Shown in pieces: positions 18,496-26,032 of a stretch of 64,000 bases of DNA. Origin of the DNA: an uncultured Steroidobacter sp. (GTDB lineage Bacteria > Pseudomonadota > Gammaproteobacteria > Steroidobacterales > Steroidobacteraceae); NCBI GenBank assembly GCA_937864115.1, contig CALMII010000024.1, forward strand, positions 186,001 to 250,000. Reading direction: 5' to 3'. Made by a program: the position numbers and the translations under genes. How positions within the stretch are numbered: the stretch's first letter is position 1; each line of letters opens with the position of its first letter. The notes under the pieces are model-generated. The model was not told the DNA's origin, searched no databases, and was given only the letters and a program-made list of their open reading frames with translations.

Positions 18496-19726
18496 TCGTC
18501 TCGAGGACGCGCTTGCGCACGCTCTCATCGTAGCCGCCGAGCGTTTCGATGATGTGTTCCTGCACGCCGGGATACAGCGACGTCGGATGCGGGAAGTCCG
18601 TCTCGAAGACGACCTTGTCGAAACCGATCGTTTCGAGCAGCAGCTTCGGGCCGACGCTTTCGAACCAGTACGTCACCCAGAAGTGATCCTTGAAGTACTG
18701 CCACGGGCGGCGCTGCAGGATCTTCGACTTGCTCGGCAGCATCTCGTTGAACTGGTGTTCGAGCGCTTCGAGCGCGAACGGCACCCAGCCGAGGCCGCTT
18801 TCGATGAGGCCGATCTTGAGTTTCGGATGACGATCGAGACGGCCGCTGACAATCCAGTTGCCCAGCGTCGCCGCATTGCAGATCGAGAACATGGTCGCGA
18901 CCACCGACAGCGTCTGTTCGAACGCGAAGCCTTCCCAGGTCAGCGCCGTCGGATCGATGGCGGCATTGAGATGGAAGTTGATCGGCAGGCCCGCCTCGGA
19001 CGTCATCTCCAGGAACGGCGTCCAGTAGTCGTGCACGTACGAGGGAATGCGCAGGCGTTCCGGCGTATCGGGCAGCACGAAGCCCTTGAGACCCATGTCG
19101 ATGCAGCGGCGTGCTTCGGCTTCCATCGCCGCCTGATCCCACAGCGGTAGATGCGCCATCGTGAACAGGCGCTGTCCCGATTCCTGCTGACGTTCCGCCG
19201 CGGCGTCGTTGTAGATCCTGATCACGGTGAGCGCGAGTTCGGGATCGCCGAGCGACATCAGCGAGCCGGCCTGCGTCACGCCGGAGTTGTGGTAGCAGAT
19301 CTGCGCGTAGACGCCCATGTCGTCCATCGCCTGCAGGCGCTGCTTCGTGTCGTATGCGGCCTTGTGGCCTTCATCGAGCGTCGGAAACGCGAGACGGCCG
19401 AGCAGCTTGTCGTTCTGCGTATTGATGACGTTGCCGCCGAGCGTGCCGAAATCGCGATCGCCCACGAACCAGCGATCGACGCCGTTGACGCGCCGCACGA
19501 CCGGCACCTTGTCTTTCAGCCGCGCGGGCGCGCGCGAAGTGAACAGGTCAGGCGCTTCGGTGATGTGCGTATCGCAATCGACGATCCTGATGCCGGCGAA
19601 ACTCGGATGCAGGCCCTTCGATGCGGCCGCGTAGTCCACCTTGCGCATCACACCGCCGGGCGTGTAGCCCTCGGCGGACCAATACTTGCGCGCTGAACTC
19701 GCAAGCTCTGCTTTGTCGTCAGCCAT
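18464..19726 (-). CDS. Amidohydrolase-2 family metal-dependent hydrolase
   Basis: 420 residues. The TIM-barrel hydrolase signature begins at DCDTHITEAPDLF (residues 50-62). Later LPINFHLN carries the metal His, and TDFPHPTSLYPG carries the C-terminal acid. The family (ACMSD/LigJ-like, often labelled Amidohydro_2) covers decarboxylases and hydrolases acting on ring-cleavage or other catabolic intermediates. It is the first gene of the minus-strand run that leads into the molybdenum hydroxylase, and it faces a divergent SnoaL-like gene. Together this suggests a catabolic locus; the substrate is unknown. Confidence 0.88.
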   Translation of the reverse strand: MADDKAELASSARKYWSAEGYTPGGVMRKVDYAAASKGLHPSFAGIRIVDCDTHITEAPDLFTSRAPARLKDKVPVVRRVNGVDRWFVGDRDFGTLGGNVINTQNDKLLGRLAFPTLDEGHKAAYDTKQRLQAMDDMGVYAQICYHNSGVTQAGSLMSLGDPELALTVIRIYNDAAAERQQESGQRLFTMAHLPLWDQAAMEAEARRCIDMGLKGFVLPDTPERLRIPSYVHDYWTPFLEMTSEAGLPINFHLNAAIDPTALTWEGFAFEQTLSVVATMFSICNAATLGNWIVSGRLDRHPKLKIGLIESGLGWVPFALEALEHQFNEMLPSKSKILQRRPWQYFKDHFWVTYWFESVGPKLLLETIGFDKVVFETDFPHPTSLYPGVQEHIIETLGGYDESVRKRVLETNAVKLYNLPF

Positions 19727-19847
19727 GGCTGCTCCTGTCTCGACCTGATCTGTTCACGGGGATTGTCCGCCCGCATCGCGGCATGTCGATACGAATGCTC
19801 CACGACAACCGTCCACTAAGGCAACCTCAGCTTTTTCGGGTTTTTCC

Positions 19848-19871
19848 CTGTAGGTCAGGCTTCAGCCTGAC
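19848..19871. repeat. Single-hairpin copy of the composite palindromic repeat, locus 2
   Basis: CTGTAG followed by the hairpin GTCAGGCTTCAGCCTGAC. Only one half of the usual pair is present. It lies in the 258-bp divergent gap upstream of both the amidohydrolase and the SnoaL-like gene, the only copy not near a gene 3' end. Nothing else is recognisable in the gap. Confidence 0.85.
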
Positions 19872-19984
19872 TCTTCAGCACATGCGTCGCCCCGAGTCGC
19901 GCTTCGCGACGGCTGGAGTCAAGTGACGCCCGGCGCGCTTTCCTAGACTCGCTTGCCGGACGGCACGATTCGAGGAAACCGCAC

Positions 19985-20518
19985 ATGAACGGCAACGATG
20001 AACTCAAGGCATTGCTCGAGCGCGAGCAGATCCGCGACTGTCTCCATCGTCTCGCCCGCGGCGAGGATCGTCGCGACGCCCGGTTGATCAGGAGTGCGTG
20101 CTGGCCGGATTCGACCATCGACTTCGGCATCTTCACGGGCGCGTTCGACAGGTATCTGGAATGGGTCGTCCCGGGTTCGCCGGCGATTGCAGTGACCCTG
20201 CACACGCTCGGACAGAGTTTCATCGAACTGGACGGCCGCATCGCCCGCGTCGAAACTCACGTCACTTCCTACCATCGCGTGAACATGGGTTCCGGGGAGC
20301 GCGACACCGTGATCGGCGGCCGCTATCTGGACCGTCTCGAAAAGCGAGGGAACGAATGGCGTATCGCCGGGCGTACGATGCTGTACGACTGGTTCCGCGA
20401 TTTCGGTACGTCGGTCGACTGGTCGCAGGGCGTCATGGGCCTGCCCTTCACCGCCGATCGCTACACGGGACGCGCGGCAGGCGACTTCAGCGTGGAGTTC
20501 TTTGGAAACAGAGCATGA
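19985..20518 (+). CDS. SnoaL-like (NTF2-fold) protein
   Basis: 177 residues. The N-terminus LKALLEREQIRDCLHRLARGEDRRDARLIRSACWPDSTIDFGIFTG is typical of SnoaL_4-type proteins. A later beta-rich half (HVTSYHRVNMGSG; IGGRYLDRLEKRGNEWRIAGRTMLYDWFRD) fits the curved sheet of the NTF2 fold. Relatives include dehydratases, isomerases and ring-hydroxylating dioxygenase small subunits. No catalytic dyad can be assigned safely. It is divergent from the amidohydrolase and may belong to the same pathway. Two tiny open frames follow (MNPDTKIVLATAS overlapping the stop, and MSIRPYIEIVLDA); they could be remnants of a lost downstream gene. Confidence 0.8.
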   Translation: MNGNDELKALLEREQIRDCLHRLARGEDRRDARLIRSACWPDSTIDFGIFTGAFDRYLEWVVPGSPAIAVTLHTLGQSFIELDGRIARVETHVTSYHRVNMGSGERDTVIGGRYLDRLEKRGNEWRIAGRTMLYDWFRDFGTSVDWSQGVMGLPFTADRYTGRAAGDFSVEFFGNRA

Positions 20519-20701
20519 ATCCCGACACGAAGATCGTACTTGCGACCGCATCATGAGCATCCGGCCCTACATCGAGATCGTGCTGGACGCCTGATCGACG
20601 ATGCCAGCGGCCATCGCGCGGCTGAGCTGACTCCGGACAGCCAACTTCCTGTCACATTCCCGCAGTACGCTGTCGCGGTACAGGTGCCATGGGAAGACTC
20701 G

Positions 20702-21253
20702 ATGCGGACGACACTGGTTGCTGTTCTGGTGCTGGCCATGCCACTGACGTGCCCGGCCGATCCGTTGCATGCGGTCGGCGACGATGGCACCTATCGTCAC
20801 GAGGACAGCGGCTGGCTGTTCCTCACCCGGATCGCTGCCTTCGAGCGGACCGGTACGCCCTACACCATCGACGGCAACGCCGACGCAGGCGCGCACTACA
20901 TCAGCCGCGATTCCGCGACCGGGCTCGTCGTCGTCGATGTGTTCGCGCGGGAATCGTTTGCCGGGGATGCGACGCTCGCCGGCGCAAAGCAGTCTGCGCA
21001 GACAGCGGCCGGCGGGCAATCTTCCGCACAGGCCGAAGAGATCCTGCAACTGGCCACCGGTATCCAGTTCGTGAAGATCACGTACAGGTCGGCGGACAAG
21101 GCTCCCGTCTGTCTGTACTTCGCCGAAAAGAAGCCGTGGACCGTGAAGATTCTCGCCACCGGCGTGGACAGCGATGCGGCGGTCGACAGCTTCGTGCGAG
21201 CCCTTCCCTGGGGAACGCTGGGAAGCGACACGCGCGATCTGCACGGCGGCTGA
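20702..21253 (+). CDS. Secreted protein of unknown function
   Basis: 183 residues from ATG 20702 with GGGAAGA upstream. The signal peptide is MRTTLVAVLVLAMPLTCPADP. The mature part has no recognised domain; it shows YRHEDSGWLFLTRIAAFERTGTPYTIDGNADAGAHYI and a late FVKITYRSADKAPVCLYFAEKKPWTVKIL. It ends one base before the next start, so the two small genes form an operon. Function is unknown. Confidence 0.75.
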   Translation: MRTTLVAVLVLAMPLTCPADPLHAVGDDGTYRHEDSGWLFLTRIAAFERTGTPYTIDGNADAGAHYISRDSATGLVVVDVFARESFAGDATLAGAKQSAQTAAGGQSSAQAEEILQLATGIQFVKITYRSADKAPVCLYFAEKKPWTVKILATGVDSDAAVDSFVRALPWGTLGSDTRDLHGG

Positions 21254-21254
21254 G

Positions 21255-21773
21255 ATGCTGCGTCCTTCTGTCGTCCTGGTGGCGGCGGCGTGTGTCGCCA
21301 TCAGCGTGGTATTGCTGAGCCTCAACCGGCCCGGCGAAGTGGGCAAGCCAGCCGCTTCGACCCTCATCTCCCCGCCCGCGGCACTTCCCGAACAACCGGA
21401 ACCTGCCGAAGTCCACGCTCCATTGCCGACAACCGAAATCGACGACGTCCGCGCCGTCGACGTACTCCACGGCGATACGCAGTCGCCGGATGCGCGGACG
21501 CGTGCCGATGCGATCGCCGAGCTGTCCCGTTCAACCGACCCGCGCGCCGTAGGCGTGCTGCGGCGCGTGCTCGACGACGGCGATCCGCAGGTGGATCAGC
21601 CGCTCGCGTTGCAGTCGCTGCAGAAGCTGGCCCTGGAACGCGGCGATGAAGACGGCGCGATCCGCGATGCGCTGCGCTACACGGTCTATCACGCGACCGA
21701 CGAGTCGGTTACGCAGACCGCGCAGCTCATGCTCGAAGACCTCGACGCGCGGCTGGCGTCCGCCGCGCGCTGA
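21255..21773 (+). CDS. Membrane-anchored or exported HEAT-repeat-like protein
   Basis: 172 residues. An N-terminal hydrophobic helix (VVLVAAACVAISVVLLSL) is followed by a Pro-rich linker and then a HEAT/PBS-lyase-like helical repeat part (SPDARTRADAIAELSRSTDPRAVGVLRRVLDDGDPQVDQPLALQSLQKLALERGDED). Such repeats usually bind proteins. It starts one base after the stop of the upstream secreted protein, so they are coupled. No further function can be read. Confidence 0.72.
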   Translation: MLRPSVVLVAAACVAISVVLLSLNRPGEVGKPAASTLISPPAALPEQPEPAEVHAPLPTTEIDDVRAVDVLHGDTQSPDARTRADAIAELSRSTDPRAVGVLRRVLDDGDPQVDQPLALQSLQKLALERGDEDGAIRDALRYTVYHATDESVTQTAQLMLEDLDARLASAAR

Positions 21774-21777
21774 GGCC

Positions 21778-22005
21778 CAATGGCACTGCATGAAGGGTTC
21801 TCTGCGTTGCGCGCCTCTGGTCTGATCCCCTCCTCCGCGAAGCGGGGGCCTCTTACTGTGGGGCCGGCTTCAGCCGGCCTCTTTTCAGAAGTCAGGCTGA
21901 AGCCTGACCTACAGAAACCCCCGTTACCTTCGGCTCGCTACGCGCAGGAAGGGACGCTCGATTCGATCTCATCTCAATCCTTTGGCGCTCAATGCAGTGC
22001 CATTG
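21778..22005. repeat. 228-bp non-coding segment bounded by a 14-bp perfect inverted repeat
   Basis: The ends are CAATGGCACTGCAT and ATGCAGTGCCATTG. Inside lies a complete composite palindrome (21856-21914: GGCCGGCTTCAGCCGGCC and GTCAGGCTGAAGCCTGAC). It occupies the gap between two convergent genes. The arrangement resembles a small non-autonomous element, but no target-site duplication was recognised. It may equally be a large bidirectional terminator structure. Confidence 0.55.
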
Positions 22006-22043
22006 CGCTGTGACCGAAGGGAATCCCATGGGGAAGCCCGCCT

Positions 22044-24128
22044 TCAGAACTTCGCGCTGAGCGACACGCGCAGCGTGCGCGGCTCGACGGGATGGAAGTG
22101 GATGTCTTCGACCGGCTGGGTCTCACCGGCAAGCTGCGACTCGTAGTAGTACGTGATGTCGTTGTCGTCGCTGTCGAACACGTTGTAGACGGCGGCGCTC
22201 AGCCTGTAGCGGTTGCTGAAGCGATAGCCTGCTTCGAGATTCACGAGCGTCGTCGGCTCCGAACGCACGCTGTCGTCTTCGACCAGCGAGGCTTCGCCGA
22301 AGTGACGGAACCGCGCGCCGCCGAACCAGCCGCTCGGATGATCGATTGCGACGCCGACCGACGCCACGTTCTCGACCGCGCCAGGGATGCGATCGCCGGC
22401 GGGATCGTAGTCGGTGAATCGCGCGCGCGACCACGCGAGATCGGCATCGACGATCAGCCACGCCAGCGGATTCCAGATGACGGCCGCCTCGATGCCGCGA
22501 CGCTCGCTGGCACGGCTCGGCTCGGTCGTTCCGGCATCGCCGATGAACAGCAATTCCGAATCCAGTTTCAGATTCCATAGCGACAGCGTGACCTGGGCGT
22601 TGGGAATGAGCGCCGTGCGCAGCCCCACGTCCAGTCCAAGCCCCGCCACCAGCGGATCGACGGGATCGACCGGGGTGACGCCGTCGGTCGGATCGACGCT
22701 GATCGTCGTGCCGCGCGCATCGTTGCTGTGGAAGCCCTTGCCCACGTCGAAGAACAGCTCCGTTTTCTCCCAGGGCCCGAGCACCAGCGAGAACTTCGGG
22801 CTGGCGATGGAATCATTGTCGCGGCCGGAGTTCGCCGCGAGCTGCGCATCGACGTCGAAGTCGAACCGGTCCGCGCGCAAGCCGATGGTCGTGCGCGCCC
22901 ACTCCGTCCAGCGCGTGCCGACACTGGCGTAAACGCCGTAGCTCGTCTGTCGCACGGCATCTTCACGAATGGTCTCGAAGCGCTCGCGTGCGAGCGTGCG
23001 ATACAACCCGACCCGACCGATATCGTCGCGGCGTACCTGGATGCCCGTCAGAAATTCCTGCGGTCTGCCGAAGGCATCGAAGCTTCTTGCCCACGACCAT
23101 TCACCGCCATAGACGCGGCGCTGGTCGACCTGCTCGAACTGATCGCCATTCACCGGATCGGTGAAGTAAGTGAAGTTGGAGAACAGGTCGAGATCGTAGT
23201 CGATGGCATACAGGAGTCCCTTCGACCGCCCGCCGCCGAGCGCTGCACTCCAGTCGGCGGACAGGCTGTAGCGATGCGAACTGCCCGCGTCGGTGGTGTC
23301 GATGGTGCCGAAGCGATCCAGTTCGCCTGCAGCGACGGCGCGCTGCGGAATCTGGTCGGTGGAACGCCAGTCGCCTTCGTATCCTTGCGCGGTGACGCTG
23401 AACTGCGCGCCGCCGTCGGTCTGACGGCTGTAACGAAGCAGGCCATTGCGCTTGCGATAGTTCTCCGGCAGGTCCCACGGCCCGTCGATGTGCGCGTATT
23501 CGAGTCCCATCAGCAGCACAGCATCGCCCATCTCGGCTGAGCCGGCCGCCACGCCGCGCGCGTAGTCGTCCTGACCCGCTTCCAGCACGACCAGCGGCGC
23601 GTCGAGCGAGTGCCGATAACGCATGTCGACGGCGCCGGCTGCGGAGAAATTGCCCATCCCGGCGTAGTACGTGCCCTTGCGATACTCGATCGACTGCAGC
23701 AGCTCGGGGATCACGAAATTGATGTCCGTGTAGCCCTGGCCATGACCATGAGTCGGCATGTTCACGGGCACGCCGTCGACACTGGTCGCCAGATCCGTGC
23801 CGTGATCGAGATTGAAGCCGCGCAGGAAGTACTGGTTCGCTTTGCCGTCGCCGCTGTGCTGCGTGACGATCAATCCGGGCACGACTTCGAGCAGCTCACC
23901 CGTGCGCAGCACCGGTCGCATCTCGAGCTGATCCTGACCGACCACACCCTGGTTCGCCGACAACGGCGCTCCCTGCAATTTGCCGAGTGAACCTGAGACG
24001 ACGACTTCCTCGAGGACGGTCGTGGGTACGCCGCCGGCCCAGGCAACGGAAGTTGCCAATGCGCCGAGGCACAGGGCGCGGCGAGCCAGTCTGGACGAAG
24101 GCAGCGTGACGATTGTCGAGTGAGTCAT
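22044..24128 (-). CDS. TonB-dependent outer-membrane receptor
   Basis: 694 residues from ATG 24128. The signal peptide runs to about SVAWAGG. The TonB box region is VLEEVVVSGSLG; the plug has LRTGELLEVVPGLIVTQHSGDGKANQYFLRGFNLDHGTDLATSVDGVPVN and the phrase MPTHGHGQGYTDINFVIPE. It ends with a Phe-terminal barrel strand (LRVSLSAKF). It imports a scarce ligand across the outer membrane. It is last in a minus-strand run with a HupE/UreJ-like protein and a PPIase. The His-rich THGHGQG plug segment and the HupE neighbour make a metal ligand conceivable, but this is inference. Confidence 0.93.
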   Translation of the reverse strand: MTHSTIVTLPSSRLARRALCLGALATSVAWAGGVPTTVLEEVVVSGSLGKLQGAPLSANQGVVGQDQLEMRPVLRTGELLEVVPGLIVTQHSGDGKANQYFLRGFNLDHGTDLATSVDGVPVNMPTHGHGQGYTDINFVIPELLQSIEYRKGTYYAGMGNFSAAGAVDMRYRHSLDAPLVVLEAGQDDYARGVAAGSAEMGDAVLLMGLEYAHIDGPWDLPENYRKRNGLLRYSRQTDGGAQFSVTAQGYEGDWRSTDQIPQRAVAAGELDRFGTIDTTDAGSSHRYSLSADWSAALGGGRSKGLLYAIDYDLDLFSNFTYFTDPVNGDQFEQVDQRRVYGGEWSWARSFDAFGRPQEFLTGIQVRRDDIGRVGLYRTLARERFETIREDAVRQTSYGVYASVGTRWTEWARTTIGLRADRFDFDVDAQLAANSGRDNDSIASPKFSLVLGPWEKTELFFDVGKGFHSNDARGTTISVDPTDGVTPVDPVDPLVAGLGLDVGLRTALIPNAQVTLSLWNLKLDSELLFIGDAGTTEPSRASERRGIEAAVIWNPLAWLIVDADLAWSRARFTDYDPAGDRIPGAVENVASVGVAIDHPSGWFGGARFRHFGEASLVEDDSVRSEPTTLVNLEAGYRFSNRYRLSAAVYNVFDSDDNDITYYYESQLAGETQPVEDIHFHPVEPRTLRVSLSAKF

Positions 24129-24145
24129 GATCTCGTTCTTCAGTT

Positions 24146-25093
24146 TCAAGCCAGGATGGTGACGATACGGCCGATCGACCAGTACGCTGCGACGCCGCCG
24201 ATGCCATACAGCGCGGGCGTGCGCAGCGCGACGAATCGCGGCCACTTCGCCAGCGCCCGATAAACCGCATAGGCAAGGACGACGACGAACAACTGACCCA
24301 GTTCAACGCCAAGGTTGAAGGTCAGCAGTGCAACGAACAGATGCTTCTGCGGCAGGCCGATGTCGGCCAGTGCACCGGCAAACCCCAGGCCGTGCACGAG
24401 TCCGAACAGAAACGCGACGACGGCCGGCCAGCGCCGCGACAGGGTTTCACGTTTGTGCAGCGCCTCCGCGGCCACCAGCATGATCGACAAGGCGATGGTC
24501 GCTTCGACCGGTGGCGAACGCAGCGTCAGCCAGCCGAGCGCGCTCAGCGCCAGCGTCAGGCTGTGCGCCAGCGTGAAGGCGGAAATCGTGTAGACGAGCT
24601 TGCGATGGAATCCCACCAGGAACAGCAGGCTCAGCACGAACATCAGATGATCGAAGCCGCCGAGAATGTGCTCGACTCCCAGCACTGTGTAGGTGCTCGC
24701 GATCTCGCCCATGCCGCGTCGATCGTCCGCCGATCCATAGAGCTGCACGTCCGGATGCGCAGCCGTCAGGGTGAACACGCGACTCTGGCCATCGAGCCAG
24801 AACACCTTGACGACAGCCGCGGAATACCGCTTGCCCACACCGTCCACGCTCAGCGTGCCGCGCAATCCTTCCTTGCCACAGCGCAGTGCACCGGCCTCGG
24901 CCGCGCAACTCGCCGGCCAGATCGGCGTGAGTTCGGAGCTGGCAGGCTTTTCGCCGCTCGCGGTCCATTGCCAGATGAATTCGCCTGCGATCGTTTCGCG
25001 GACTTCCATCTCCGCCATGGTCAACTCATGGGCGACGGCCAATCCCGAAAAGGCCAGCAGCCATGCCAGCCAGCAACAACGCGCCAAGTGCAT
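24146..25093 (-). CDS. HupE/UreJ family membrane protein with exported N-terminal domain
   Basis: 315 residues from ATG 25093, sharing one base with the PPIase stop. It has a signal peptide (LAWLLAFSGLAVAHE), an extracytoplasmic domain to about residue 135, then five to six membrane helices. The family motif GVEHILGGFDHLMFVLSLLFL starts near 140, followed by AHSLTLALSAL and FGLVHGLGFAGALADIG. HupE/UreJ proteins are linked to nickel or cobalt uptake; this larger two-domain form is common near TonB receptors. The conserved His/Asp in HILGGFDH are probable metal ligands. Confidence 0.88.
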   Translation of the reverse strand: MHLARCCWLAWLLAFSGLAVAHELTMAEMEVRETIAGEFIWQWTASGEKPASSELTPIWPASCAAEAGALRCGKEGLRGTLSVDGVGKRYSAAVVKVFWLDGQSRVFTLTAAHPDVQLYGSADDRRGMGEIASTYTVLGVEHILGGFDHLMFVLSLLFLVGFHRKLVYTISAFTLAHSLTLALSALGWLTLRSPPVEATIALSIMLVAAEALHKRETLSRRWPAVVAFLFGLVHGLGFAGALADIGLPQKHLFVALLTFNLGVELGQLFVVVLAYAVYRALAKWPRFVALRTPALYGIGGVAAYWSIGRIVTILA

Positions 25094-25956
25094 CACTGGC
25101 CCGCCTCTTCGATCGTGATCTCGTATTTCTTGGCGAGCGCCGCGACCGCGGCACTGCGCTGCGCCGCCATCGTGGCATCCGTCCAGTCCTGCAGGACGAC
25201 GCCTCTCAGATCGTCGAAACTGGCGCGCCGGGCAGGCGAAGTGGTTTCGAGCCGCATGGCACGCCACTGCCCGCCGCCATTGATCGCGCGCCATTCGCCC
25301 GGCGCAGATGCTTCGAGCTGCGCTGCGAACTCTGCGCCATAGCTCTGCACGATGTTCTGATGCGGACGACCGGTGAAGATGCGCAGATCCGCCTGCGCAT
25401 CCGGAGCGCGGCCCGCGTTCAATGCATTGGCGAATGCACGCACGGCGACTTCCGACGTATCGCCGGCAATGATTGCTTCCTGAAACGTGAAACGCGTCGG
25501 CTCGTCGTATCGCCCGCGGTTCTGTTCGAACCACTGGCGCAGCACTTCGTCATCGTAGGGCGGCAACCTGGTATTGGCGTCGACCATGCTGAGCGCCTTG
25601 AAGATGACGCGCTCGCGGATCGCGGTGTCGCCCTTGTCGAGTCCCTGCGCCAGCCCTTCGCGATACAGAACCTCGTTGTCGAGCCAGACCTGTCGCAGGG
25701 CTTTCATCTCGTCTGCGTTCGGCGGCCGGTTGCGGGAAGTCTCGAACAACTGGCGTGTTTCCTGTGCAGCCTGCGCGTCGAACACGATGGCGTTCGGATC
25801 GTCCTGGCCGCTGATGATCCAATGGTCCACGGCAAACAGCAGCGCGCCGAGGACGATGAAGTGCAGCAGCGGTTCGCGGGCCCAGCCCGGCAGATGCTTC
25901 GCGGCGCGTACGGTGGAATTTTCCTGGAGCTTGTCGGAAGTCAGTACGGTCGACAT
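25093..25956 (-). CDS. Membrane-anchored peptidylprolyl isomerase (parvulin/PpiC type)
   Basis: 287 residues. A single hydrophobic segment near residues 28-47 (LLHFIVLGALLFAVDHWII) anchors it, with the bulk outside. A SurA/PpiC-like helical chaperone region (DEMKALRQVWLDNEVLYREGLAQGLDKGDTAIRERVIFKAL) precedes a parvulin-like domain (RFTFQEAIIAGDTSE; LRIFTGRPHQNIVQSYGAEFAAQL). It likely helps fold an outer-membrane or periplasmic protein encoded next door. It is coupled to the HupE-like gene, and a strong terminator separates it from the DUF3604 gene upstream. Confidence 0.85.
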   Translation of the reverse strand: MSTVLTSDKLQENSTVRAAKHLPGWAREPLLHFIVLGALLFAVDHWIISGQDDPNAIVFDAQAAQETRQLFETSRNRPPNADEMKALRQVWLDNEVLYREGLAQGLDKGDTAIRERVIFKALSMVDANTRLPPYDDEVLRQWFEQNRGRYDEPTRFTFQEAIIAGDTSEVAVRAFANALNAGRAPDAQADLRIFTGRPHQNIVQSYGAEFAAQLEASAPGEWRAINGGGQWRAMRLETTSPARRASFDDLRGVVLQDWTDATMAAQRSAAVAALAKKYEITIEEAGQ

Positions 25957-25983
25957 GGTTTCTCGGGCGCAGCAATGTGAAAA

Positions 25984-26011
25984 GGACGCCGCGCGTTGCC
26001 GCGCGGCGTCC
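25984..26011 (-). terminator. Rho-independent terminator
   Basis: A 12-bp perfect stem (GGACGCCGCGCG / CGCGCGGCGTCC) with a 4-nt loop, followed on the minus strand by TTTT. It lies 22 bp past the DUF3604 stop and 28 bp before the PPIase start. Downstream genes therefore depend on read-through or on a promoter inside this short gap. Confidence 0.85.
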
Positions 26012-26032
26012 CGGGTTGGCGAGTGCGAAGGA

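Noticed and set aside
20519..20595. Two tiny open frames after the SnoaL-like gene
   Set aside because: Each is 13 codons, overlapping, without recognisable similarity; at most remnants.
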